Origin: Pseudidiomarina aestuarii | GTDB lineage: Bacteria > Pseudomonadota > Gammaproteobacteria > Enterobacterales > Alteromonadaceae | Assembly (NCBI GenBank): GCA_003030745.1 | Contig: PYVG01000018.1 | Coordinates: 1-26,169 of the forward strand | DNA length: 26,169 bases | Reading direction: 5' to 3' | Part shown: positions 8,503 to 18,424 of the stretch, one piece after another | How positions within the stretch are numbered: position 1 is the stretch's first letter | Layout: each line of letters starts with the position of its first letter | Notes under the pieces: generated by a model | Told to the model about the DNA's origin: nothing | Seen by the model: the letters and a program-made list of their open reading frames with translations, nothing else | The model's database searches: none | Program-made: the position numbers and the translations under genes

Positions 8503-9748
8503 TGTCCGCGTCCTTCTCGTCTTCAGCAGCTATTTCAGTAGCTGCATTCGGATTGGTCGGTTGTTCGAGTTGTTTAGGTACGGGATCTCCCGGCAAACGG
8601 ACTTTCATACTCGGCAATGCGTTCGCTAGCTGAGTTAATACAATTTTGTCACCACGATTCAATCCACCATTGATATAGAGCAAGTTGTCATCGGCACGCA
8701 GAATATTCACGTCACGACTCTGTAAACGGCGTTCTTCATCAACAATCCATAACTTGCCCGTCGTGGTCAACGCGTATCGCGGTACCTCGAATACACCATT
8801 CGCTTCTGAGCCTTCGATGCTCAGTTGGGCAAAGCGGCCGAAACGCAGTGGCGTTGGGTGTGTCTGACCATTTTGGTTGTAAGGATCATCAATTTCGACA
8901 ACACCATAAATAACACGGCTACTGCTATCGAGAATACCTTCGCTGCGGACCATACGGCCGAACCAACGTTGTGTCTCGCCGGCAATCGATGAATGCACTT
9001 CAACCAGCGGGTATTCGCTCGCCGAGGTGTTGCCATCAGGCAAATTAAGGTAAGCCAAGTCACGGTCGCTTAACGGAACTCGAATTTCTGCGACCTCAGT
9101 ACCCATTAAGGTACCGACTTGCGAATTCATGGAAACGTATTGTCCAAGGTCTACGCTCTTGTCTTGCAGTAAGCCATCAAAAGGTGCCTTGATTTCAGTG
9201 CGCTCCAAGTCACGTTGAGCACGTGCCACACCGGCTTCAGCTGATTGGACGTTGGCTACAGCAGCAGCCACTTGCGGTTCCCGAATACCTAAGGCTGGAA
9301 TTTCGCCCATTTGCAGCGATTCCCACTCTTCGCGGGCCACTTGTGCTCGAGCGCTTTCTTCCGCTAAGGAAGCTTTGGCTTGTGCTAATTGTGCTTGGGC
9401 ACTTTGCAACGCGACTTGATAGTCAGCTGGGTCAATTTTCAGCAACACCTCACCACGCTCAAAAAAGCCGCCATTGACGAACTTATCTGACAGCTCAACC
9501 ACACGCCCGCTCACTTGCGCTACGAGGTTGGTGGTTCGTTTCGGCATCACGTTCCCTTGACCATCAACGGTAAAACGGACATCTGTTGGCGTAGCATCCA
9601 ATACTTCAACCAGAACAGCAGGCCGTTCCATCGAGCGCATCGGCGGTTGCGGTCGCATCATCGAAAGACCGACAACGACAACAATTGCAAAGGCAATAAT
9701 GAGAGGAGGTAAAAAGACACGTTTTCTTAGAGCCATCGGGTGAATCAT
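8492..9748 (-). CDS. RND periplasmic adaptor (membrane fusion protein)
   Basis: This adaptor links the RND pump to an outer-membrane channel. An N-terminal membrane anchor (about residues 10-30, PPLIIAFAIVVVVGLSMM) has no lipobox. Then come a barrel-sandwich (lipoyl-like) half around residues 60-100 (VSGRVVELSDKFVNGGFFE), an alpha-hairpin (about 105-175, rich in AQAQLAQAKASLAEES), the second lipoyl half (about 185-205, KAPFDGLLQDKSVDLGQYV), and beta-barrel and membrane-proximal domains. The tail is acidic (ATEIAAEDEKDADNGE). Two starts are possible: ATG at 9748 or ATG at 9736. Neither has a strong ribosome site, and the longer is listed. It is the first gene of a two-gene operon with the pump. 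No TolC-like gene is adjacent, so the channel is probably encoded elsewhere. Confidence 0.9.
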   Translation of the reverse strand: MIHPMALRKRVFLPPLIIAFAIVVVVGLSMMRPQPPMRSMERPAVLVEVLDATPTDVRFTVDGQGNVMPKRTTNLVAQVSGRVVELSDKFVNGGFFERGEVLLKIDPADYQVALQSAQAQLAQAKASLAEESARAQVAREEWESLQMGEIPALGIREPQVAAAVANVQSAEAGVARAQRDLERTEIKAPFDGLLQDKSVDLGQYVSMNSQVGTLMGTEVAEIRVPLSDRDLAYLNLPDGNTSASEYPLVEVHSSIAGETQRWFGRMVRSEGILDSSSRVIYGVVEIDDPYNQNGQTHPTPLRFGRFAQLSIEGSEANGVFEVPRYALTTTGKLWIVDEERRLQSRDVNILRADDNLLYINGGLNRGDKIVLTQLANALPSMKVRLPGDPVPKQLEQPTNPNAATEIAAEDEKDADNGE

Positions 9749-9772
9749 CCACTGTCGAGATTTATTAGCACT

Positions 9773-9790
9773 ATTATGCGGGTTAAACCC
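9773..9790 (-). promoter_or_regulatory. Possible efflux-operon promoter -10 with adjoining palindrome
   Basis: On the minus strand, CATAAT (9773-9778) lies 24 bases before the adaptor ATG. Immediately upstream is the perfect 11-bp palindrome GGGTTAAACCC (9780-9790), at the place where a repressor would block RNA polymerase. No convincing -35 box is seen. The operator role is inference from position only. Confidence 0.3.
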
Positions 9791-9859
9791 ATAGAAAGTT
9801 AGCGGGAATATGTTGCAGACTGTTAGTTTGGATCAGTCAGTTGTAACGAAGCATTACAA

Positions 9860-11836
9860 TTAACCGTTTAAAAGGTAGCTTTCGGCTGCTTCAATCGCTC
9901 GTGGACCACCTGATAGCAGCAATACGTCGTCCTTTTCCAGCGTGAAGTCACCATCAACCTCTTTGATGTCTTGTTCGCCGCGCCGCACCGAGCGAATCAT
10001 ACAATTAATGTCTTGTAGACCTAAATCACGTAACGAACGCCCCGCTGCATAAGCATTTTCTGGAATTTGAACCGCGTGCAAAAACTGTAGTTTATCGATG
10101 CGTTCTGGATCCATATTGGTGCTCTCGCCCGGATAGAACCCATGTAGCTCGCCATAATGCGAGCGACGCGCGTGGTCCAACCGCGACAGAATTCGACGAA
10201 TCGGCACTCCGGTACGACTCAGAATTTGTGATACCAGCATTAAACTGGCTTCGAGGGTGTCTGGCACAACTTGGGTTGCGCCTGCTTCCATCATTGCTTT
10301 GAGCTTGGAATCATCACGGCTACGCACAATAATTTCAGCATGGTCATTTAAGCTGCGAATGGCTCTGAGAGCGTCGAGCGCACGTTCGTCTTCCGCGAAG
10401 CTGATAATAATGAGCTCGACTTCTTCCGCATGCACCGCTTTGAGAATATCGCGGCGGCCAGCGTCACCAAAGAATACCTTGGCACCGCCCGCAAGAGCCT
10501 CTTGCACACGCCGGGTATCGTGATCTATCGCCAAATGCTCAATACCCTCTTGCTCAAGAAAACGGCTCACCGTCTGACCAACACGACCAAACCCTAGAAT
10601 AAGGACTTTTGTGTGTTCATCCTTCGGTGCTAACAAGTCTTGGTCGTTCGCATTCGAACTTGAGGTGCCAACGAGTTTGAGAACGGCCTTCACAATAGGA
10701 CTACAACGCTGAATCACCAACGGTGTTAATGCCATACCGAGCACCCCAATACCGACCAAGATACTGGCAATAGCATTCGGCAGTAATGCATACGTAAGCG
10801 CCAAAGAAACGAGGACAAAACCGAACTCCCCCATTTGGAAGAGCATCAAACCCGCTCCCCAAGAATCCTCGGAGCGCTCACCCATACGAACTGCAAGCCA
10901 ACGGACCACGAGTGCTTTTATAGTGCCTACAACCAGCACGCCAAGTACAATCCAATGCAGGTTTTCGATAAATACCGTCAAATCGAGCTGCATCCCGACG
11001 GTAATGAAGAATAAGCCCATTAAAATATCGCGAAACGGTCGAATATCGGCTTCTAACTGATGTTTGTACTTACTTTCGCCCAACATCATGCCCGCTAAGA
11101 ATGCACCCAACGCCATCGATAATCCGAATAAATGAGTCAGGCCACCAGCGACCAGCGCCACCAATAACGTCGCCAATACGAATAATTCATCGGTGCGGAG
11201 CCGCGCGATTTCTTTGAAAATATGCGGGAGAACCCACTTGCCGATGGCCATCAATACCACCACGACACCGGCACCTTTCCCCATAGCAATGGCTAAATTG
11301 AGCCAAATAGAAGTCTCTCCTGCTGTGGCTGCGAGCAGTGGAATCACGATCAGGAATGGTACTACGGCGATATCTTGAAACAGCAAGGTTGCAACGGTGA
11401 TTTGCCCGCGCTTAGAGGTAAGTTGAGCCGATTCGCCAAGCTGCTTGATCACCACCGCTGTGGATGACAGCGCCAAGACACCACCAATCACGAATGCTGC
11501 GGCCCAATCATCGGTGAACAAAAATGCGAGGCCAGCAAACAGCACGGTACAAATGACCACCTGCCCTAACCCCAAGCCAAACACCAATCGGCGCATCGCG
11601 ATCATTTTTGGCAATGAGAACTCGAGTCCTAGGGAGAACAACAGTAACACCACGCCCAGTTCGGCAACGAAGTGATATTCATCAGGGTCTTGAATCCACC
11701 CGGTCACATCTGGTCCAGCGATGATCCCAGCGGTTAAATACGCCAATATCGCCGGTAACTTAACGCGGCGAAATCCCCATACCAAAACTACGGCGATGGC
11801 AAGTAAGAGCAGGACATCTGTAAAGCCACTGTTCAT
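9860..11836 (-). CDS. CPA2-family monovalent cation:proton antiporter (Kef/YbaL-like) with RCK domain
   Basis: This is a membrane antiporter, expected to exchange K+ or Na+ for H+. Residues 1 to about 385 form the hydrophobic exchanger domain with about 12-13 segments (for example LGVVLLLFSLGLEFSLPKM and the SMALGAFLAGMMLGESKY stretch). A cytosolic RCK/TrkA-N Rossmann domain follows, with the nucleotide motif GFGRVG at 415-420 and FGDAGRRDIL after it. A TrkA-C domain ends the protein (about 575-655). The length of 658 aa fits KefB/KefC/YbaL proteins. The KefC glutathione pocket was not checked, so the exact subfamily is open. The ATG overlaps the stop of the EamA gene (ATGA), with GGAGAG upstream. 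No terminator with a T-tract follows; only a weak AT-rich hairpin spans its stop codon. Confidence 0.88.
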   Translation of the reverse strand: MNSGFTDVLLLLAIAVVLVWGFRRVKLPAILAYLTAGIIAGPDVTGWIQDPDEYHFVAELGVVLLLFSLGLEFSLPKMIAMRRLVFGLGLGQVVICTVLFAGLAFLFTDDWAAAFVIGGVLALSSTAVVIKQLGESAQLTSKRGQITVATLLFQDIAVVPFLIVIPLLAATAGETSIWLNLAIAMGKGAGVVVVLMAIGKWVLPHIFKEIARLRTDELFVLATLLVALVAGGLTHLFGLSMALGAFLAGMMLGESKYKHQLEADIRPFRDILMGLFFITVGMQLDLTVFIENLHWIVLGVLVVGTIKALVVRWLAVRMGERSEDSWGAGLMLFQMGEFGFVLVSLALTYALLPNAIASILVGIGVLGMALTPLVIQRCSPIVKAVLKLVGTSSSNANDQDLLAPKDEHTKVLILGFGRVGQTVSRFLEQEGIEHLAIDHDTRRVQEALAGGAKVFFGDAGRRDILKAVHAEEVELIIISFAEDERALDALRAIRSLNDHAEIIVRSRDDSKLKAMMEAGATQVVPDTLEASLMLVSQILSRTGVPIRRILSRLDHARRSHYGELHGFYPGESTNMDPERIDKLQFLHAVQIPENAYAAGRSLRDLGLQDINCMIRSVRRGEQDIKEVDGDFTLEKDDVLLLSGGPRAIEAAESYLLNG

Positions 11837-12798
11837 GTTCGCTCTCCCTGTAAACTCAAGCCGATAATAATCAAGAGTAGTCCAATCACGGTGGTGTAGT
11901 GAATGGTTTCGCCCAAAATAAAGTAAATCAATAACAAACTGATGAACGGGCTGAGAAAGACCAGTGAACTAATTCGCCCTGCATTCTCTGCGCTTCGCAT
12001 CGCAGTCAGCCACACCAGAAAGGTGATACCCATTTCAAAGAGACCAACATAAACGCCACCGAGCCAGCCTGCCAGCGGTAAATCAACATAGCCCTGCCAC
12101 GGGTCACTCACCCACACCCATTGCGTAATGAGCAACCATCCCGAACCGAACGCAAAACACCAAAACAACGCGGGTATTGGCTTATCTTGATTGTGAATAT
12201 TACTTAGCCAATAGCCGGCCCAGAGCAGCGTACTTGCCAACGCGAGGCCAATACCCACCCAATTGGTTTGTTGAAAGTCCCAGCGGCCGCCAGTGGCAAT
12301 AAAGATAACGCCGACATAGGCAATGAGCATCGCCAACAGCGCACGGCGCGATAATTTTTGCTTCAGAATAGGAACCGCCAGCAACGCCATGGTAATGGCC
12401 CAACTGTAGTTAATGGCTTGTGCTTGCTGCGCTGGCAATGCGTTGTAGGCCGAGAAAAGCACTAAATAATAGGCAAATGGATTGATAAAACCCTGAAAAA
12501 TGTAGAATTGATAGCGTTTTCCACCAATCTGGAGTGCCTCCTGCCACCGTCCCTGCCAGCTAATAATGACCGCGAAAGTCGCGACGCTAACGAGTGCGGC
12601 AATGGTCAATAACTGAATCGGCGTTAAATAGTCCAGTGCCAACTTGAAGGCTGTAGCTACGGTTGACCACAGTAATACCGCGCTTAACGCATACTTCACC
12701 GCACGAGCTTGATTCGGCGCGACTTTAGTAACTTGGTCGGTCGGTGGTATTGCTGCGGTAGCGACCGCTAAATCGACGTCGTTATTCGGTTCCGTCAT
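11833..12798 (-). CDS. EamA-family (DMT superfamily) transporter
   Basis: This 321-residue inner-membrane protein has a hydrophilic N-terminal tail of about 30 residues, then about ten hydrophobic segments arranged as two EamA repeats. The first repeat begins near KYALSAVLLWSTVATAFKLAL. The second begins near WVGIGLALASTLLWAGYWLSN. The protein ends with LLIYFILGETIHYTTVIG followed by a last segment. EamA proteins export or import small metabolites such as amino acids; the substrate here is unknown. Four-base ATGA overlaps join it to tilS upstream and to the antiporter gene downstream, so it is the middle gene of a tightly coupled trio. Confidence 0.88.
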   Translation of the reverse strand: MTEPNNDVDLAVATAAIPPTDQVTKVAPNQARAVKYALSAVLLWSTVATAFKLALDYLTPIQLLTIAALVSVATFAVIISWQGRWQEALQIGGKRYQFYIFQGFINPFAYYLVLFSAYNALPAQQAQAINYSWAITMALLAVPILKQKLSRRALLAMLIAYVGVIFIATGGRWDFQQTNWVGIGLALASTLLWAGYWLSNIHNQDKPIPALFWCFAFGSGWLLITQWVWVSDPWQGYVDLPLAGWLGGVYVGLFEMGITFLVWLTAMRSAENAGRISSLVFLSPFISLLLIYFILGETIHYTTVIGLLLIIIGLSLQGERT

Positions 12799-13847
12799 GA
12801 TGGTTCATGCTGCAATTGTAAGAGTCGATTCTTGCGCGGCTGATTGTGCCGCGAAATAGTATAGCGATCCCAACGAACCAGCGGTTGCCGATCGTTTTCA
12901 CTGTGCAACATCTGTTCACGAATTTGTTCCAATACCGCATAGGACGGCGGCGTTGCATTCGACCGCTCAATCCACAGACGTAACAGCGCGCGCTGCAATG
13001 CTGGTTGCTGTTGCTCTAGCCAACCACACTGCAAGCGTCCAGATTCATCAAGTACAGCCTCCAGTTGGTCGGTTAGCAGGTTCTCCAACAAGGCCTGTTG
13101 CTCCGCACAGAGTGCCGCGCTGCGCAGCACTGCGTCGCCAAAGCCAGGCCAACGCGCTTCGAGATGCGGAACAATGTCATGCCGCAAGAAATTCCGATCA
13201 ATCTGCGTATCGTAATTGGTGTTGTCTTCCACCCAATGTAGCTGGTGATGCACCGCATACGCGTAGATTTCAGCTTTCGAGACCGTCAGCAGTGGGCGCA
13301 GCCACCAGCAACCAGCATGTTCACTACTAAGCGCCATCGCTGCTAGTCCTTTCGGGCCTGAGCCGCGCTTTAACTGCAATAGAAAGGTTTCAATTTGATC
13401 ATTCCGATGCTGACCCAACAACATCACAATTTGCCGACCGTCAGCTTGCTCGTGTGCGAGTTCAACTAAACGCTGATACCGAGCGTCGCGTCCTGCCGCT
13501 TCTTTACTCACGCGGCTGCCCTGCGCAACGGCAAGCACCTCGCCATGAAACGGGAACTGACGACGCTCACAATCCGCCTTTAAACTGGCTGCCCAAGCGC
13601 CAGAATCTGGATGAAATTCGTGGTCTAAATGAATGGCTAGAAATTGCTGGCAAGAATGCTCTGCACGATAACGATCGAGCAAATCTAGCAACGTTTGTGA
13701 GTCGGCACCACCGCCCAAGCAGGCGATGAACAACCGTGATGATGCGGGTGGTAGCTCAGCAAGGACTTGGCAAAAGTTCGGATAAAGGTCACGAAAAGGG
13801 GGCAAACTCGCTGTTGCCCCCTGTTTCAATTCATCTTGCTGACGCAT
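12795..13847 (-). CDS. tilS: tRNA(Ile)-lysidine synthase TilS, short form with altered PP-loop
   Basis: TilS attaches lysine to C34 of the AUA-reading tRNA-Ile, using ATP. Family signals are strong: QHRNDQIETFLLQLKRGSG, then DRNFLRHDIVPHLEARWP and RSAALCAEQQALLENLL. The ATP-binding PP-loop, normally SGGxDS, reads GGGADS at 45-50, so the first Ser is Gly. The protein has 350 residues against 432 in E. coli and ends where the C-terminal TilS domain should begin, with the stop overlapping the next gene. The PP-loop begins at residue 45, about 25 residues later than in E. coli. Start choice matters: ATG at 13847 (20 nt after accA, weak ribosome site) places a terminator-like hairpin at codons 9-18, while TTG at 13805 would start inside it. 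Function as TilS is likely but should not be assumed. Confidence 0.8.
   Translation of the reverse strand: MRQQDELKQGATASLPPFRDLYPNFCQVLAELPPASSRLFIACLGGGADSQTLLDLLDRYRAEHSCQQFLAIHLDHEFHPDSGAWAASLKADCERRQFPFHGEVLAVAQGSRVSKEAAGRDARYQRLVELAHEQADGRQIVMLLGQHRNDQIETFLLQLKRGSGPKGLAAMALSSEHAGCWWLRPLLTVSKAEIYAYAVHHQLHWVEDNTNYDTQIDRNFLRHDIVPHLEARWPGFGDAVLRSAALCAEQQALLENLLTDQLEAVLDESGRLQCGWLEQQQPALQRALLRLWIERSNATPPSYAVLEQIREQMLHSENDRQPLVRWDRYTISRHNQPRKNRLLQLQHEPS
13794..13821 (-). terminator. Terminator-like hairpin inside the 5' end of tilS (after accA)
   Basis: On the minus strand, GGGGGCAA, eight loop bases and TTGCCCCC form a perfect 8-bp stem, directly followed by TTTTCG. It lies 46 bases after the accA stop codon and within codons 9-18 of tilS as called. 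Sequence alone supports either a terminator/attenuator of the dnaE-accA transcript or a chance structure kept open by ribosomes. Confidence 0.6.
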
Positions 13848-13867
13848 CGCTGTTTAGCCGCTCAACA

Positions 13868-14824
13868 TTAGCAGTAGCCGAATGACATCAATTTCTGATA
13901 GCGCTGCTCAAGTAACGCCGCGCGATCCAATTTGCCTAGCTCTGCTAAATCGGTTAACAAACGTGCTTTCAAACGCTGCGCAATTTCTTCGTGATCACGA
14001 TGTGCGCCGCCGAGTGGCTCCTCAACAATCTTGTCGATTAAGCCAAGCTCCAGTGAGCGTTGCGCTGTAACACCCATCGCCTCTGCGGCAAGTGGTGCTT
14101 TTTCAGCACTCTTCCACAAAATAGATGCACAGCCTTCCGGTGAAATCACCGAGTACGTTGAATACTGCAGCATATTCACTCGGTTGCCGACACCAATCGC
14201 CAGCGCGCCACCTGAACCACCTTCACCAATAACGGTACAAATAACCGGTACTTGCAGGCGTGACATCACCTTAAGGTTGCGAGCAATGGCTTCCGATTGT
14301 CCGCGCTCTTCAGCACCGATACCTGGGTAAGCACCTGGGGTGTCAATGAAAGTGATGATGGGCAGTTGAAACCGCTCCGCCATTTCCATTAAACGCAAAG
14401 CTTTGCGATAGCCCTCAGGCTTCGGCATCCCAAAGTTCCGCAAAAGTTTTTCTTTGGTTTCGCGGCCCTTTTGGTGTCCGATAATCATGACGGGTTGGCC
14501 GTCAATGCGAGCGGTACCACCGACAATGGCACGATCATCCGCAAACGCGCGGTCACCGGCAAACTCATCAAAATCAGTGAAGATATGCTTGATGTAGTCC
14601 AAGGTATATGGACGCATTGGATGCCGCGCTAATTGCGCGACCTGCCATGCACCAAGGTCACCGAAAATTTTCTCAATGAGCTGCTCACGCTTGCCTTGCA
14701 GCTTGCCGATCTCTTCTTCCAAGGAGATATCGAAATCACCTTTCGCGCCGACGGCTTTGAGTTCTTCAATTTGCGCCTGCAACTCTGCGATGGGTTGTTC
14801 AAAATCTAAAAATTTGAGACTCAT
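13868..14824 (-). CDS. accA: Acetyl-CoA carboxylase carboxyltransferase subunit alpha
   Basis: AccA with AccD transfers carboxyl from carboxybiotin-BCCP to acetyl-CoA, giving malonyl-CoA, the first committed step of fatty-acid synthesis. At 318 residues it is the normal length (E. coli 319). The N-terminus [20 protein letters not shown] is typical. The crotonase-fold core shows [40 protein letters not shown] and [20 protein letters not shown]. The ATG follows the dnaE stop with no gap (TAAATG), so the two are probably co-translated. dnaE-accA adjacency is conserved in many gammaproteobacteria. Confidence 0.97.
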   Translation of the reverse strand: MSLKFLDFEQPIAELQAQIEELKAVGAKGDFDISLEEEIGKLQGKREQLIEKIFGDLGAWQVAQLARHPMRPYTLDYIKHIFTDFDEFAGDRAFADDRAIVGGTARIDGQPVMIIGHQKGRETKEKLLRNFGMPKPEGYRKALRLMEMAERFQLPIITFIDTPGAYPGIGAEERGQSEAIARNLKVMSRLQVPVICTVIGEGGSGGALAIGVGNRVNMLQYSTYSVISPEGCASILWKSAEKAPLAAEAMGVTAQRSLELGLIDKIVEEPLGGAHRDHEEIAQRLKARLLTDLAELGKLDRAALLEQRYQKLMSFGYC

Positions 14825-17800
14825 TTAAAATTCCAAAGCTACATGATTCTTGCCAAGTTGGACTTCCAACTCGTGGATTAATTCATCAGTCGGCGTGACA
14901 TACCAATCGGTACCCGCCGCAAAATTTGCTTCTAGATCATCACGAACATAGCATAAATGCAGGGGTGTTGTCCCTTGCTTGTATGGTTCGATGAGCTCTG
15001 CTAACCGTTTGAGCCCATGCCCTTCTAGCTGATCGGTGCGAACTCTTAAGCGCAATCCGCGCGCATAAAATTCCCGCGCCGCGATCACCGTCATGACCTC
15101 TCGAGCTGACATTGTATTGCCACCCGAGTAATCATCAAAGCTGACCTCTCCTTTTACCCACAAAATTTGGTCTTTTTCGAGCAAATGTTGGTAGTTTTCG
15201 TACGTTTGTGCGAAGAAGCGCACATCGAGACGCCCGGTTTTATCATCGAGTGTGACAATTGCCCAGCGTTGTCCCTTTTTATTTACTAGGGTGCGCACAT
15301 CAATCACTAAGCCAGCAACCGTAGTCATTTGATCGCGACCAGTAGGCTGCACGTCACAGAGATCGCCCGCCACATAATGGCGCAGTTCTTGTCGATAGCG
15401 ATTCACCGGGTGACCGGTGAGATACAAGCCCAGTGTCTCCCGCTCGCCTTCCAACCAATGTGCTTCCGGCCATCGCGGGACTTGAACAAATTCTTGCTCG
15501 GGCGTTGCGGTATCAGTTGGCGTCAGAATACCAAACATATCACTCTGCCCAATTTCTTCCGCGCGTGCCTGTTGTTCAGCTTGCTTCATCGCTTTTTCAA
15601 GCGTTGCGATGAGCGCTGCGCGATGCGGACCTAATGAATCCATCGCCCCGGCACGCACCAGCTTTTCCACCACCCGTCGATTCAACCGCTTCATATCAAC
15701 CCGATTGCAGAAGTCGAACAAATCTTTGAACGGACCGCCGTCTTGACGCGCTGCCAAAATAGCTTCAATGGGTCCTTCGCCCACCCCTTTAATAGCACCA
15801 ATGCCATAAACCACATGGCCTTCGCTATCGACTGTGAACTTATACGCTCCTACGTTCACGTCCGGCGGGAGCAGTTTTAAGCCCATTTGCTCGCATTCAT
15901 CCACCAAGGTTACGATTTTGTCGGTGTTGTCCATATCTGCACTCATGACCGCAGCCATAAATTCCGCTGGATAATGCGTTTTCATCCACAGCGTTTGATA
16001 GGACACTAAGGCATAGGCTGCCGAGTGCGATTTGTTAAAACCATAACCCGCAAACTTCTCTACCAAATCGAAGATTTTGATGGCGAGATCGGGGTCGATA
16101 CCGTTGTCTTTAGCGCCTTCCTCAAATACCGCGCGCTGCTTCGCCATTTCCTCTGGCTTCTTCTTACCCATGGCGCGACGTAACAAATCGGCGCCACCGA
16201 GTGAATAGCCCGCGAGTACCTGAGCAATTTGCATGACCTGCTCTTGGTACAAGATAACGCCGTATGTAGGCTCAAGAATCGGCTTCAGTGAGTCGTGTTG
16301 ATAATCTTTGTCTGGGTAACTAATGAGCTCTCGGCCATGCTTCCGGTCGATAAAGTTATCGACCATGCCGGACTGCAACGGACCCGGACGGAACAACGCT
16401 ACCAAAGCAATGATGTCCTCAAACGAGTCGGGCAACATTTTCTTGATCAGTTCTTTCATACCGCGCGATTCCAACTGGAACACGGCAGTAGTTTGTCCTT
16501 TCTTTAAAAGCTTGAAGCAGGCTGGATCATCCAGTGGAATCTTGTCGATCAAAATCGGCGCTTGTTGGCTGCGTTCACGCTTCGCATTCACCATCTCCAG
16601 CGCCCACTGAATAATGGTCAACGTACGTAAACCCAAAAAGTCGAACTTAACGAGTCCCGCTGCTTCCACATCATTTTTGTCGAATTGCGTGACGGGCTGT
16701 TTGCCTTCTTCATCACAATACAACGGTGAGAAATCCGTGATTTTAGTCGGGGCTATAACAACGCCACCAGCGTGTTTACCCGCGTTACGCGTGACCCCTT
16801 CCAGAATCCGCGCCATATCAATGAGGTCACGAACATCTTCGTCTTGCTCATACATTTCGACCAAACGTGATTCTTGTTCGAATGCTTTTTCGAGGGTCAT
16901 GCCCGGATCGTTCGGCACTAGTTTCGTTATTTTGTCGACAAAACCGTAAGGATGCCCCAGCACTCGACCAACATCTCGAATGGCAGCCTTCGCCGCCATA
17001 GTACCGAATGTGATGATTTGACTGACGGCTTCACGCCCGTACAAGTCAGCCACGTGGTCAATGACCTCATCACGACGATCCATACAGAAGTCGATATCGA
17101 AATCGGGCATGGATACCCGTTCAGGATTCAAGAATCGCTCAAAGAGTAAATCCAGCTCCAGCGGATCCAGATCGGTGATTTTGAGTGCATAAGCAACTAG
17201 GGAACCGGCGCCCGACCCTCGTCCTGGTCCAACCGGAATACCATGGTCCTTCGACCACTGAATAAACTCCATTACAATTAGGAAGTAACCTGGAAAACCC
17301 ATGTCGTTGATAACTTTCAACTCGATGTCGAGACGCTCGTCATAAGCGCCGCGTTCAGTTTGGCGAACGGCCTCGTCAGGGAACAATTGCAGCAGTCTCG
17401 ATTCCAGTCCCTCTTTCGACTTTTTGATCAAAAAGTCACCTGGCGTCATACCGCCAGTCGGGAACTCCGGTAACACATATTCATCCAGCCGAACGGTCAC
17501 GTTGCAGCGCTTTGCTATCTCAATGGTGTTAGCGAGGGCTTCAGGAATATCAGCAAAAAGCTCAGCCATCTCTTCTGGGGATTTTAAATACTGTTGGTCG
17601 CTGTATTTTTTCGGACGGCGTTTATCGTCAAGGGTGTAACCATCTGCTACCGCAACTCGAATTTCATGCGCATAGAAATTATCCGGGCTAAGAAAAACAA
17701 CCTCATTGGTTGCTACCACCGGCGTATCGGTCTCTGCAGCAAGGGCAACGGCAGCATGCAAGTAGTCGTCTTCTTGCGGCCGACCCGTGCGCACTAACTC

Positions 17801-18340
17801 GAGATAGAAGCGATCGGCAAAATGTTGCTGATAAAACTCGAGGGCAGCGCGTGCTTCTGGAGTTCTTTGTTGCAGAAGTTTGCGACCAATTTCGCCCTCA
17901 CGCCCACCACTTAACAAAATGATGCCGTGATTGTGTTCGGCCAACCATTGTTTATCGATACAGGGCTTACCTTGGCGATGGCCTGCCAGATAACCTCGAC
18001 TAATCAATTGCGTGAGCTGCTGATAGCCTTCGTTGTTCATAGCGAGTGCGGTCAGACGCGTTGCGGGTTCATCCAAATCATCTGCATCAACGACCCATAA
18101 GTCGCAGCCCACAATCGGCTTCAACCCCAACTTGTGGGTCATCCGGTAGAAACGGACCAGCCCGCACATGTTCATTTGGTCGGTTAATGCGATGGCAGGC
18201 ATGCCTTTCGCCGCGACTGCTTCACACAGTGGCCCGACTTTGGGCAGACCATCGATCATGGAAAAGTCACTGTGCGCGCGCAAGTGAATAAACTGAGGTG
18301 AAGTAGGCATGGATTCAGCTGGTGCTGGTGCGTCAGTCAT
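14825..18340 (-). CDS. dnaE: DNA polymerase III alpha subunit
   Basis: This is the replicative polymerase catalytic chain. The PHP domain opens with [18 protein letters not shown]. The palm motif PDFDIDF falls at about 412-418, and the third catalytic Asp is D567 in KFDFLGL. All sit 12 residues after their E. coli positions (401, 403, 555). The beta-clamp-binding motif QSDMF is at 932-936 (E. coli 920-924). An OB-fold follows ([20 protein letters not shown]). Three starts are possible: TTG at 18349, ATG at 18340 (chosen) and ATG at 18310. The last gives an N-terminus most like E. coli but has no visible ribosome site. rnhB and lpxB do not precede it, unlike in E. coli. No epsilon (dnaQ) gene is present. 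Confidence 0.96.
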   Translation of the reverse strand: MTDAPAPAESMPTSPQFIHLRAHSDFSMIDGLPKVGPLCEAVAAKGMPAIALTDQMNMCGLVRFYRMTHKLGLKPIVGCDLWVVDADDLDEPATRLTALAMNNEGYQQLTQLISRGYLAGHRQGKPCIDKQWLAEHNHGIILLSGGREGEIGRKLLQQRTPEARAALEFYQQHFADRFYLELVRTGRPQEDDYLHAAVALAAETDTPVVATNEVVFLSPDNFYAHEIRVAVADGYTLDDKRRPKKYSDQQYLKSPEEMAELFADIPEALANTIEIAKRCNVTVRLDEYVLPEFPTGGMTPGDFLIKKSKEGLESRLLQLFPDEAVRQTERGAYDERLDIELKVINDMGFPGYFLIVMEFIQWSKDHGIPVGPGRGSGAGSLVAYALKITDLDPLELDLLFERFLNPERVSMPDFDIDFCMDRRDEVIDHVADLYGREAVSQIITFGTMAAKAAIRDVGRVLGHPYGFVDKITKLVPNDPGMTLEKAFEQESRLVEMYEQDEDVRDLIDMARILEGVTRNAGKHAGGVVIAPTKITDFSPLYCDEEGKQPVTQFDKNDVEAAGLVKFDFLGLRTLTIIQWALEMVNAKRERSQQAPILIDKIPLDDPACFKLLKKGQTTAVFQLESRGMKELIKKMLPDSFEDIIALVALFRPGPLQSGMVDNFIDRKHGRELISYPDKDYQHDSLKPILEPTYGVILYQEQVMQIAQVLAGYSLGGADLLRRAMGKKKPEEMAKQRAVFEEGAKDNGIDPDLAIKIFDLVEKFAGYGFNKSHSAAYALVSYQTLWMKTHYPAEFMAAVMSADMDNTDKIVTLVDECEQMGLKLLPPDVNVGAYKFTVDSEGHVVYGIGAIKGVGEGPIEAILAARQDGGPFKDLFDFCNRVDMKRLNRRVVEKLVRAGAMDSLGPHRAALIATLEKAMKQAEQQARAEEIGQSDMFGILTPTDTATPEQEFVQVPRWPEAHWLEGERETLGLYLTGHPVNRYRQELRHYVAGDLCDVQPTGRDQMTTVAGLVIDVRTLVNKKGQRWAIVTLDDKTGRLDVRFFAQTYENYQHLLEKDQILWVKGEVSFDDYSGGNTMSAREVMTVIAAREFYARGLRLRVRTDQLEGHGLKRLAELIEPYKQGTTPLHLCYVRDDLEANFAAGTDWYVTPTDELIHELEVQLGKNHVALEF

Positions 18341-18378
18341 GTGGCTCAATGCAAGGCTAAACGTAAATGTATTCTTGT

Positions 18379-18407
18379 ATTGTGCCGCATGCCTGCGCTT
18401 GTGTCAT
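18379..18407 (-). promoter_or_regulatory. Candidate sigma-70 promoter of the dnaE operon
   Basis: On the minus strand, ATGACA (18402-18407, five of six matches to TTGACA) is followed by a 17-base spacer and CACAAT (18379-18384, four of six matches to TATAAT). It lies 39 bases before the chosen dnaE ATG, in the 84-base gap after the small acidic gene. Confidence 0.45.
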
Positions 18408-18424
18408 CCGTAGAATGCGTTCTC

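Noticed and set aside
9843..9862. Hairpin TTGTAA / TTACAA at the antiporter stop codon as a terminator
   Set aside because: The stem is short and AT-rich and no T-tract follows on the minus strand.
12782..12970. Minus-strand frame at the tilS 3' end, considered as a frameshifted TilS C-terminal domain
   Set aside because: Its translation does not resemble the TilS C-terminal domain, and the clean ATGA junction with the next gene argues against a frameshift.
16614..16949. Plus-strand open frame of 111 codons opposite dnaE
   Set aside because: It is antisense to the conserved polymerase core, and the Ser/Pro-rich low-complexity translation is typical of a shadow frame.
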